Assembly (NCBI GenBank): GCA_947632525.1 | Contig: CANRPQ010000014.1 | Span: forward strand, 1 to 19,673 | Source of the DNA: an uncultured Clostridia bacterium | GTDB taxonomy: Bacteria; Bacillota; Clostridia; TANB77; CAG-508 | Direction: 5' to 3' | Length of the DNA: 19,673 bases | Part shown: positions 1 through 6,565 of the stretch, piece after piece | How positions within the stretch are numbered: the stretch's first letter is position 1 | How the letters are laid out: the number at the start of each line of letters is the position of its first letter | The notes under the pieces: generated by a model | What the model saw: the letters and a program-made list of their open reading frames with translations, nothing else | Databases searched by the model: none | Told to the model about the DNA's origin: nothing | Made by a program: the position numbers and the translations under genes

Positions 1-39
1 AGTTAATGTAGTTAATAAAATTCCCTTTTTAAATTTCAT
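1..39 (-). CDS. N-terminal start of a probably exported protein (cut by the window edge)
   Basis: Thirteen codons are visible, translating as MKFKKGILLTTLT. The reading frame then runs off the left edge. Two lysine-rich residues near the start followed by a hydrophobic stretch look like the beginning of a signal peptide or lipoprotein signal, which is an inference from very little sequence. The start is well supported: a GGAAGGG ribosome binding site lies 6 nt upstream of the ATG, and a good sigma-A promoter with 17-nt spacing lies at 77-105. The gene seems to be a separate unit, because the upstream AI-2E transporter gene ends in a terminator-like hairpin at 337-380. The function cannot be told. 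Confidence 0.6.
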   Translation of the reverse strand, partial: MKFKKGILLTTLT

Positions 40-76
40 AACTTTCCCTTCCTTTTTTACCTAATACCTTAATATT

Positions 77-105
77 ATTTTACTTTCGTATATTTATGTT
101 GTCAA
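77..105 (-). promoter_or_regulatory. Sigma-A-type promoter for the left-edge gene
   Basis: On the minus strand a TTGACA -35 (100-105) and a TAAAAT -10 (77-82) are separated by exactly 17 nt. The predicted start of transcription lies around 70, giving a leader of about 30 nt that contains the GGAAGGG ribosome binding site. Confidence 0.65.
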
Positions 106-336
106 TAGCAGTATTTTCCTATTGTTGAATTATTTTTTTACATGCTTTTTTTGAGCCTTACGGATATTCATTATATAAATTACGTTTTTATTTTTTAGCT
201 CTATATTACAATTATATTACATTTTTGTCATTTTTTCAAGGTTTTTAACTGATTTTATTGTAATTTTTCTTATCGCCCTAGGTTTTCAAGGTTTGTTTTA
301 CATAAAATGTTGGCTTTTTAGAATAATTTTCTCATC
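106..336. other. Gene-free AT-rich spacer
   Basis: I see no credible gene in this part of the 40-437 gap. The only internal structure noticed is a 12-nt direct repeat, TTTTCAAGGTTT, at 233-244 and 283-294. The copies are offset by exactly 50 bp. It may be chance in such low-complexity sequence. The short open frame on the plus strand at 293-499 has no ribosome binding site or coding character. Confidence 0.35.
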
Positions 337-380
337 AAAAATGCACCACAAAATGTTAGGTTTTAGCATTTTGGGTGCAT
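337..380 (-). terminator. Rho-independent terminator after the AI-2E transporter gene
   Basis: The arms at 341-355 and 367-380 pair as ATGCACC/GGTGCAT plus CAAAATG/CATTTTG, with one bulged A and an 11-nt loop. On the minus strand the hairpin is followed by a short run of T (complement of 337-341). It lies about 57 nt after the transporter stop codon. The T-run is short, so termination could be partial. Confidence 0.6.
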
Positions 381-437
381 ATTATAATAGCTGTTTTAAT
401 ATTTTTAACTTCATTTTATCAGTTAAGGGACACATCT

Positions 438-1574
438 TTATGTTTTGTTTGATGTTTGAATATTTTTGTAATCTATGTAATCTTCTATTAATAACTTAAT
501 TACTGTAAATATTGGTACTGCTAAAAACATTCCTAATACTCCAAAATATGCTCCACCTATTGTTACTGCAAAAATTACAAGTAATGGGCTAATTGATAGA
601 GTACCACCAATTATTTTTGGATTTATAATGTTTGCATCTATCTGTTGCAAAATAATTACTATAACTGCCATTAAAATTGCTTGACCTATTCCACCTGTGA
701 ATATTGTGATAATAATTGCAACTGCTACTGCAACAATTGCACCAAAATATGGAATTAAGTTAAATATTCCTATCATTACTCCCAACAATACAGAGTATTT
801 TACTCCTATAATAGACATCGCAACAGATGTTAGAATTCCTACAACAATTGCATCTAATACTTGTCCACCAATGAATCCGAAGAATACTTCATTAGATTTG
901 TTAAAGTATTTACTTATCATTTTATATGCATCTGTTTTGAAAATAACTCTAGCTAAACGTTTTAAGAAATTTAATATTCTTGTTCTTTCTGCTAATAAAT
1001 ATACTGAAACAATAAATGATACAAATATATTAAAAATACCATTTACTGCATTTATAGCACCTTTGGCATATTCTGCAAGACTTTCCATATTTAGATACTG
1101 TTTTAAGTCAATTTCTTTAATGTTTTGTGCTAATTGTAATATAATATCACTTTTCCAAATAGAATCTTCAGGTAGATTATTGATATTTTCCATTGTGCTA
1201 TTATAATAGTCACCAAAGTTATTAACAAAATCTACAATACTTTTTGAAACACTAGGTATTATAAAGTTTAAAACAATAATTATAATTAAAATTGCAATGA
1301 TGTAAATTGTAATAATTGATAATCCTCTTGCCTTTTTTGATATTATTTTTGGCTTTTTTATTTTACGATATATTCCTTCTAGTTTTTTACAAGGAATATA
1401 AAATAAATATGCTATTATAAGTCCCATAATAAACGGCATTAGTATATTTAATAGTCCTTTAAGCCAATCAGTAATTTGTGAAAAATTATCTAATAGTTTA
1501 TATACTATTATAATGGCTATGCCTAAAGTAAACCAATATATCCATTTTGTTAGTCCTTTCTTTTTTTCTTCCAT
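438..1574 (-). CDS. AI-2E family transporter (UPF0118/PerM-type membrane protein)
   Basis: This 378-residue integral membrane protein has a basic N-terminal tail, paired hydrophobic segments at about residues 12-65, one near 85-110, and a cluster of hairpin-like segments through the C-terminal half. The C-terminal region carries the family hallmarks: FIGGQVLDAIVVGIL, then GIFNLIPYFGAIV, then a QQIDANIINPKIIG motif and a final GMFLAVPIFTVIKLL segment. The length is normal for the family. Members have been linked to autoinducer-2 export or sodium/proton antiport, so the true substrate is not predictable from sequence. The ATG start has an AAAGGA ribosome binding site about 8 nt upstream. The gene follows xth by 67 nt with no obvious terminator between, so cotranscription is possible. 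The family call is confident; the function is not. Confidence 0.9.
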   Translation of the reverse strand: MEEKKKGLTKWIYWFTLGIAIIIVYKLLDNFSQITDWLKGLLNILMPFIMGLIIAYLFYIPCKKLEGIYRKIKKPKIISKKARGLSIITIYIIAILIIIIVLNFIIPSVSKSIVDFVNNFGDYYNSTMENINNLPEDSIWKSDIILQLAQNIKEIDLKQYLNMESLAEYAKGAINAVNGIFNIFVSFIVSVYLLAERTRILNFLKRLARVIFKTDAYKMISKYFNKSNEVFFGFIGGQVLDAIVVGILTSVAMSIIGVKYSVLLGVMIGIFNLIPYFGAIVAVAVAIIITIFTGGIGQAILMAVIVIILQQIDANIINPKIIGGTLSISPLLVIFAVTIGGAYFGVLGMFLAVPIFTVIKLLIEDYIDYKNIQTSNKT

Positions 1575-1641
1575 AATTAATTCCTTTCTAAGATGCTAAA
1601 AGTTATTACAATTATTTACTCTCTAGCTTCTTTTTGCTTTG

Positions 1642-2403
1642 TTATATTTCTATTCCTACTGGGCAATGGTCACTTCCAGTAATTTCGCTATAAATTATAC
1701 TTTCTTTAATTTGTTTTTCTATTGATTTAGATACAATAAAATAATCGATTCTCCAGCCTACATTTTTTTCTCTTGCATTAAACATATATGACCACCAAGT
1801 ATAGCAATTTTCCTTTGTTGGATATAGGTAGCGAAAACTATCTGTAAATCCTTTATTTAATAATTGTGTCATTTTTTCTCTTTCTTCATTTGTAAAACCT
1901 GCATTTTTATGATTTGTTTGTGGATTTTTTAAATCAATTTCTTTATGCGCTACATTAAGGTCACCACAGTAAATAACAGGTTTTAATTTATCTAAATTTG
2001 ATAAATATTTTCGCATTTCATCTTCCCATATCATACGATAGTTTAGTCTTTCTAACTCCCTTTTTGAATTTGGTGTATAACAGTTTACTAAATAAAAATC
2101 TTTAAATTCTAATGTTATAACTCTTCCCTCTTGGTCATGTTCTTCAATTCCTATTCCATATTTTACGCTAATTGGTTCTTTTTTTGTAAATATTGCTGTC
2201 CCAGAATATCCTTTTTTTACAGCGCTATTCCAATAGCTATAATATTTACTAAAAAGGTTTGCTATTTCTATATCTATTTGGTCTTCTTGCATTTTTGTTT
2301 CTTGTATACAAAAAATATCTGCATCTACGCTTTTAAAAAATTTTGGAAATCCTTTTTGCATAGCAGCTCTTAGTCCATTTACATTCCACGAAATTAATTT
2401 CAT
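1642..2403 (-). CDS. xth: Exodeoxyribonuclease III / class II AP endonuclease (Xth/ExoA)
   Basis: The product is a 253-residue cytoplasmic DNA repair enzyme that cuts 5' of abasic sites and removes nucleotides 3' to 5' in base-excision repair. The whole protein is one endonuclease/exonuclease/phosphatase domain. Visible catalytic or metal-binding signatures are WNVNGLR (Asn7), QETK (Glu35), CYTPNS (Tyr109), GDLNVA (Asp148, Asn150), GWRIDYF (Asp220) and GSDHCPVG (Asp245, His246). All are intact and the length is normal. The ATG is preceded by AGGAG at about 7 nt, and a well-formed promoter lies at 2434-2462, so the gene appears to have its own transcript. The Bacillus orthologue is called exoA. 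Confidence 0.96.
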   Translation of the reverse strand: MKLISWNVNGLRAAMQKGFPKFFKSVDADIFCIQETKMQEDQIDIEIANLFSKYYSYWNSAVKKGYSGTAIFTKKEPISVKYGIGIEEHDQEGRVITLEFKDFYLVNCYTPNSKRELERLNYRMIWEDEMRKYLSNLDKLKPVIYCGDLNVAHKEIDLKNPQTNHKNAGFTNEEREKMTQLLNKGFTDSFRYLYPTKENCYTWWSYMFNAREKNVGWRIDYFIVSKSIEKQIKESIIYSEITGSDHCPVGIEI

Positions 2404-2433
2404 TTTTTATCTCCTATCTCTTTAATGCTTATA

Positions 2434-2462
2434 TTTATATCACATTTTGCTAGTATTTTCAA
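2434..2462 (-). promoter_or_regulatory. Sigma-A-type promoter for xth
   Basis: On the minus strand a TTGAAA -35 (2457-2462) and a TATAAA -10 (2434-2439) are spaced 17 nt apart. Just upstream, 2471-2486 holds a short palindrome with TATACA/TGTATA arms and a 4-nt centre. This could be an operator but is weak on its own in AT-rich DNA. Confidence 0.6.
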
Positions 2463-2507
2463 TGTTTTTATATACACTATTGTATACTTTTGAATAACCT
2501 TATTATT

Positions 2508-2678
2508 TAATTAGCCTGATGTATATATCTTTTGCAGTTGATACGAGTCGAAGGATCATTTGTTTCATATGCAATTAGACTACAGTAAGCCACAAAAAAG
2601 AAAGTGTGCCGTAATTCACTCGCCTATGACTTGCCGAGCGAGATATCAACAAAAAAGATATATACATCAGGCTAGTTA
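2508..2678. repeat. Long-stem inverted-repeat element 1 (structured RNA or MITE-like)
   Basis: The ends of this roughly 171-bp intergenic element pair over 26 positions. The core arms at 2512-2533 and 2653-2674 are a perfect 22-nt inverted repeat. Three A/T pairs and one T-G wobble extend it outward. After an asymmetric internal loop (GCA against AA), a second perfect 7-bp helix forms from GTTGATA (2537-2543) and TATCAAC (2644-2650). Inside, CGAGT (2544-2548) can pair with ACTCG (2618-2622). Alternatively, CTCGC (2619-2623) can pair with GCGAG (2638-2642). The inner stem and flank closely match the element at 8779-8888. No open reading frame and no clear target-site duplication are visible. 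With the sleB terminator beside it, it fills most of the 396-bp gap 2404-2799. Confidence 0.75.
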
Positions 2679-2733
2679 TGCGCAAAAAATAATATTAATT
2701 AAAATTGGTTAAGCATAGATTTAAAAACGCTAC

Positions 2734-2787
2734 AAAAAAGGAAGCTTTTATTTTGAACTATACTTAAATGTTCAATTAAGCTTCCTT
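2734..2787 (-). terminator. Rho-independent terminator after the SleB-type hydrolase gene
   Basis: Perfect 10-bp arms AAGGAAGCTT (2738-2747) and AAGCTTCCTT (2778-2787) enclose a second inner helix, TTGAAC against GTTCAA. On the minus strand the hairpin is followed by a run of T (complement of 2734-2739). It starts 13 nt after the gene's stop codon. Confidence 0.85.
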
Positions 2788-2799
2788 ATTTTTATTCTA

Positions 2800-3807
2800 T
2801 TACATAGCATTAAAATATACGTTACCACCTATGTTTACACCGCTTGCGCATCCTGCTGAACGGAATGATAAGTAATTATGGTTTCTTTTACCATTTAATG
2901 CGTCAATAACTGCTTGTTTTACATATGATGGATAATTTCCATTTAATCTTTTTACCCAGTGTGTATCAATAGAATAACAGAATTGTCCTCTTGCTTTATA
3001 TTGACTTAATGGGTCTGAACCATTATATGCCCATTTTCTACTTTCTGCTCTGTTACATGCACATGTTATAACTGCTAATGCACCTGTATAACTAGAACAG
3101 CTTTCTTGTGCTGTTATTGCACATAATAAGTCTAATTCTGCATCTGAGTAACTCCATTTTCCACCATAGCTAATTCTTGGTCCGCTACTTCTAGTTGTTA
3201 CTTGTTGCTTATTTCTTACTTCTACAATTTTATTTACTGGCTTACGAATAATTTTTGAAGAAATCTCTTTCTTTTCAATTTGTTTTTTGTTTTGATATTT
3301 TACTTTATAGGTTACTTCTTTTAATCCGTCTACACCATATTGTACGATTTTATCTTGCTTAGCACCTGAACCAGATGCTACATTTTTTGTAATTGTTTCA
3401 TATGGTATTTTTACTTTTTCCACTACAATTTTTTCAATAATTGTATCATAATTTTTTAAAATTTCTTCTGCTGTTATATCTTCTGAAGTTTCGCTAATTT
3501 CTGCAACTTCAATTTCTTCCTCAAATTTTTTAGAAATTTTAATTGTTTTATTATCTGATAATTCAGATTCTATATCTGGTGTTATTTTTTCGTCATCTAA
3601 TAGAATAATGTGGTTTTCATCAAGTATCTCTGATATTTTTGTTTTATTTGTTAATACTGTCATTTCATATCCACTAGCTAAAACTATTTTTACATTATTA
3701 AATGATACATTGCCAGCCATTACGCTAGCCATCATTATGAATATAAATATTAAGCTAATACATATAATCTTTTTCAGCGATATCGATGCTTTATCATCAT
3801 TTTTCAT
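2800..3807 (-). CDS. Membrane-anchored YabE-like/G5/SleB cell-wall hydrolase
   Basis: The 335-residue product appears to be an exported peptidoglycan hydrolase. Residues 12-32 form a hydrophobic signal or membrane anchor. Residues 40-95 resemble the DUF348 ubiquitin-like domain of YabE-type proteins. Residues 125-199 form a G5 domain, shown by IPYETITKN, GVDGLKEVTYKV and EPVNKIVEV-like (KPVNKIVEV) motifs. Residues 222-335 match the SleB/Hydrolase_2 catalytic domain, with the presumed catalytic Glu235 in the ITAQES motif. The same frame is open to 3882, but that longer start would lie upstream of the strong promoter at 3844-3872. I therefore choose the ATG at 3807, which has an AAGGAGGG site about 12 nt upstream. 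SleB-domain enzymes act in spore cortex lysis or in wall turnover; the sequence does not decide which. The gene is monocistronic, with its own promoter and terminator. Confidence 0.9.
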   Translation of the reverse strand: MKNDDKASISLKKIICISLIFIFIMMASVMAGNVSFNNVKIVLASGYEMTVLTNKTKISEILDENHIILLDDEKITPDIESELSDNKTIKISKKFEEEIEVAEISETSEDITAEEILKNYDTIIEKIVVEKVKIPYETITKNVASGSGAKQDKIVQYGVDGLKEVTYKVKYQNKKQIEKKEISSKIIRKPVNKIVEVRNKQQVTTRSSGPRISYGGKWSYSDAELDLLCAITAQESCSSYTGALAVITCACNRAESRKWAYNGSDPLSQYKARGQFCYSIDTHWVKRLNGNYPSYVKQAVIDALNGKRNHNYLSFRSAGCASGVNIGGNVYFNAM

Positions 3808-3843
3808 AAGTTTTTTGTTCCCTCCTTTAAAAGCAACAATTAT

Positions 3844-3872
3844 ATTATACCATTTTTTAGAAAATGTGTCAA
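3844..3872 (-). promoter_or_regulatory. Perfect-consensus sigma-A promoter for the SleB-type gene
   Basis: On the minus strand TTGACA (3867-3872) and TATAAT (3844-3849) are spaced exactly 17 nt apart, with a TGG before the -10 that makes an extended -10. This is an ideal housekeeping promoter, suggesting strong vegetative expression. It rules out a translation start at 3882. Confidence 0.85.
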
Positions 3873-3975
3873 ATTTTTGCAAATTCTACGCTATTATAAT
3901 ATATGCATGCTTGTACAAAAATATGACATTTTAAAGTCCGGTTTATTAGGCATTTTCAGCTACATAAAAATTTTA

Positions 3976-4806
3976 TCAATTTATTTCAAATATTTTTTTT
4001 GCATTTTCATAAGTAGCTTTTGCTACTTGCTCTAATGGTATATCTTTTACCTTAGCAATTTTTTCTGCCATATATATTACATTTCTTGAATCATTTCTTG
4101 TACCACGCTTTGGTTCTGGTGCTAAGTAAGGGCTATCTGTTTCTATTAAAATTCGGTCCATAGGAATTAATTTTATTGCTTCTTCTGCATTTTTTGAATT
4201 TTTAAATGTAATTGGACCTGCAAGTGAAATATAAAATCCTAATTTTAATCCTTCTCTAATTAAATCTAAATTTAATGGGCAACAATGAAAAACTCCTTTT
4301 TTATTTGGTATTGCCTTATTTTTTAGGATATCTAATGTGTCATAAATTGCCTCTCTTGTATGTATAACAATTGGTAGATTTAGCTTATTAGCTAATTCTA
4401 TTTGTTTACAAAATGCAATTTTTTGCTCTTCTTTGTTACTTTCATTCCAATGATAATCTAATCCTATTTCTCCAATCGCAACTACCTTTTTATTTATTGC
4501 TAGTTTTTCGATTTGCTCTATTTGAATTGCTATAATTTGTTCAAAATTATAATTGTTATTACTTAGTTTTTCTTCATTTTCTGCTATTTTTTCAACATCT
4601 GGTATGTCATTTGGTGAAATTCCTACAATGGCATGTATAAAATCATGTTCTTCAGCTATTTTTTCCGCTTCTATAGAAGATTCTATGTCATATCCTGCAC
4701 ATATTAAATTTGTAATTCCACTATCATATATTTGTTTTAAAATTTGTTCCCTATCACTTTCAAATTTTTCATCATTGTAATGAGCATGTGAGTCAAATAA
4801 TTCCAT
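3976..4806 (-). CDS. tatD: TatD-family metal-dependent deoxyribonuclease
   Basis: The protein is a 276-residue cytoplasmic TIM-barrel hydrolase of the amidohydrolase superfamily. Family members have 3'-5' exonuclease or AP-type DNase activity. Metal-binding residues are all visible: His7 and His9 in DSHAHYND, Glu113 in GEIGLDYHW, His149 in VIHTREA, His174 in VFHCCP and Asp224 in IETDSPYLAPEPKRG. It is about 20 residues longer than the typical member. The extra length is an Asn/Ile/Glu-rich insert at about residues 80-105 ahead of the GEIGLD strand. The ATG has a GAAGGA site 7 nt upstream. It lies 59 nt after acpS, and no terminator was seen between them, so the two probably share a transcript. 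Confidence 0.94.
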   Translation of the reverse strand: MELFDSHAHYNDEKFESDREQILKQIYDSGITNLICAGYDIESSIEAEKIAEEHDFIHAIVGISPNDIPDVEKIAENEEKLSNNNYNFEQIIAIQIEQIEKLAINKKVVAIGEIGLDYHWNESNKEEQKIAFCKQIELANKLNLPIVIHTREAIYDTLDILKNKAIPNKKGVFHCCPLNLDLIREGLKLGFYISLAGPITFKNSKNAEEAIKLIPMDRILIETDSPYLAPEPKRGTRNDSRNVIYMAEKIAKVKDIPLEQVAKATYENAKKIFEIN

Positions 4807-4865
4807 TAAACATCCTTCTCTTTCTTGGCTTTAAAGTATAAATTGATTTATGACATTATAAATAT

Positions 4866-5240
4866 TTAACCAAATATAATTATAAAACTTGCTATAGCAT
4901 ATTCTTTTATATGTGAAAGGCTTAAGTCCATGCTTTGTATATTTTTTAATTTAAGGCTATCTATATTGGCAATTGGCTTTCCACTAGTGTTATTTTGAAT
5001 TTCAATTTTAGTCCATATATCGTCTGTATTTTTAAGTAGTTTAGATGATATTGCTTTATAAATTGCCTCTTTTGCAGCAAACCTTGCAGCATAATGTTGA
5101 TACTTCATTTTTCCAGAATTATTACAATAAGATATTTCTTTTTGGGTATATACTTTATTTAAAAAAATTTCTCCTTGCTTTTCAATAGCTTCTTGAATTC
5201 TACTAACCTCTATTATGTCTGTTCCAGTTTGTACTTGCAT
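4866..5240 (-). CDS. acpS: Holo-[acyl-carrier-protein] synthase
   Basis: This 124-residue phosphopantetheinyl transferase moves 4'-phosphopantetheine from CoA to the serine of apo-ACP, activating fatty acid synthesis. Signatures are GTDIIEVSRI (Mg-binding Asp8), AARFAAKEAIYKA (Glu58) and the C-terminal LSLSHIKEYAIASF strand. The length is standard for the bacterial trimeric AcpS type. The ATG is preceded by AGGAGA about 8 nt upstream. No clear promoter was found in the 73-nt gap to the upstream gene, so it probably belongs to the unit that begins with the WG-repeat gene. Confidence 0.95.
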   Translation of the reverse strand: MQVQTGTDIIEVSRIQEAIEKQGEIFLNKVYTQKEISYCNNSGKMKYQHYAARFAAKEAIYKAISSKLLKNTDDIWTKIEIQNNTSGKPIANIDSLKLKNIQSMDLSLSHIKEYAIASFIIIFG

Positions 5241-5313
5241 CTTAATTATCTCCTATCTCTATAAATAAATTAGTTATTTCTAAATATACTTTTTTACATT
5301 AATATCATATTTA

Positions 5314-6546
5314 CTATCTTTTAAATATTATAAATATATTTATAGCATTTAAAATAATTAAAGCAATAATAATATAAATAAGAAATTTATTGTATTTTTT
5401 TCCTTTTTTTATTTCATAGTCTTTATATACTAAGTCATATTCCTGTTTTAATTTTCCAAAAGACTCTTGCAGTGTTTGTTCTGTAGAATAATATTTTTCT
5501 AAAATTTTTCCCATTTCATCATCACTTACTTCATAAATCCAGTCTTTTTTTGCAAAAATTAAAAACTTATCCTTAACTGTGTCAAATTTTTTTGTTTGCC
5601 TCAATTCATAATTTAGTTTTTTTAAGTATATTTTCTTATATAGGTTAAAAATGTAATGATATAACTGCTCATTTTCATATTTAAATGATAGAGTGGTATA
5701 ATTTTTAATATTATTGTCACAAGTTAGTAACACTACGGTATTATTAGAAAATCCATAATATAAGTACTTTTCACTATATGTATATTCTTCTTTTAAGTTA
5801 ATATCTTCTGTTTGCTCATTTGCTGGCTTGACTTTTCTGTATTTTTCAAATTCTTTTTCTAATAATTTTATATCTACGTTCTCGTTCCAGCTAGATTGAT
5901 CTATACATGTATAAGCATAGGTAATAAACTGGTCCGTATCTAAACTTATTCTTTTTGCACCTATATTGGCTCCTGTAATGCTTTTTATAAATTCCGGAAA
6001 ATCTTGCATATTATTTAATTTTTCGGTTTGTATTTTTATTGCTTCATATTGTTTACTATGTTCTTTTTTAGAGTTTATATCTCTAAATTTATAATTAAAA
6101 TTTAGTACATCTGTAAATTCTTGTTTTTCACTTAATGTTGTTTTTAATAAAAGAAAGCATACACCAGTATTAAAACAAACTATTTCTATTTTATTTATAT
6201 CAAAGAAAATGCCATCTTTTTCACCAATCTTACCAGGTATATCTTTTGAAAGTGTATATTCAAATATATTGCAAGCCTGCTTGCTAATAAGCACGGCTTG
6301 CAATTTTTTATCCATAGTTTCATATTGTTTTATTGAATTTTTAGACATATTTAAAGACCAAAACATTTCATCTTTTAATTCTGGCAAAAAATATGTGTCA
6401 ATTCCTACATCTTTTTTATAATCAAATAATTTTAATTTACAGTTTTTGTTCTTTAATAACTTATAAAGATATTCTTTATATTTTTTTTGTTCTATTAAAT
6501 AAGGATAGATAAAATAAGTATATTGATATTTTACTTTAAAATCCAT
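5314..6546 (-). CDS. Tail-anchored hypothetical protein
   Basis: I do not recognise this 410-residue protein. Most of it is predicted to be soluble, rich in Lys, Tyr, Asn and Glu, and has no N-terminal signal sequence. A single hydrophobic helix at about residues 388-407 (FLIYIIIALIILNAINIFII), followed only by FKR, implies a tail-anchored topology with the bulk of the protein in the cytoplasm. The segment before the anchor (about 340-385) is highly charged and may be helical. No catalytic motif stands out. It begins 19 nt after the stop of the WG-repeat gene, so the two are almost surely cotranslated from one mRNA and may act together at the membrane. Start codon choice is the first ATG in frame; the upstream ribosome binding site is modest (purine-rich, within the WG gene's 3' end). 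Confidence 0.75.
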   Translation of the reverse strand: MDFKVKYQYTYFIYPYLIEQKKYKEYLYKLLKNKNCKLKLFDYKKDVGIDTYFLPELKDEMFWSLNMSKNSIKQYETMDKKLQAVLISKQACNIFEYTLSKDIPGKIGEKDGIFFDINKIEIVCFNTGVCFLLLKTTLSEKQEFTDVLNFNYKFRDINSKKEHSKQYEAIKIQTEKLNNMQDFPEFIKSITGANIGAKRISLDTDQFITYAYTCIDQSSWNENVDIKLLEKEFEKYRKVKPANEQTEDINLKEEYTYSEKYLYYGFSNNTVVLLTCDNNIKNYTTLSFKYENEQLYHYIFNLYKKIYLKKLNYELRQTKKFDTVKDKFLIFAKKDWIYEVSDDEMGKILEKYYSTEQTLQESFGKLKQEYDLVYKDYEIKKGKKYNKFLIYIIIALIILNAINIFIIFKR

Positions 6547-6565
6547 CTTTTGTTTTCCTCTTTTC

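Noticed and set aside
233..294. 12-nt direct repeat TTTTCAAGGTTT with 50-bp offset as an attachment site or regulator site
   Set aside because: Only two copies lie in low-complexity sequence, with no integrase or other supporting feature.
697..1206. 169-codon open frame on the plus strand opposite the AI-2E transporter gene
   Set aside because: It is a shadow of the transporter gene: Thr/Ile/Pro-rich low-complexity translation, no ribosome binding site, and the minus-strand gene is a clear family member.
2508..2678. Retron-like ncRNA (inverted-repeat ends, about 170 nt)
   Set aside because: No reverse transcriptase gene is present in the window, and the related second copy also lacks one.
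2508..2678. Insertion sequence remnant with transposase
   Set aside because: There is no open frame of any useful length inside and no clear target-site duplication at either boundary. A non-autonomous element is still possible and is kept as one explanation.
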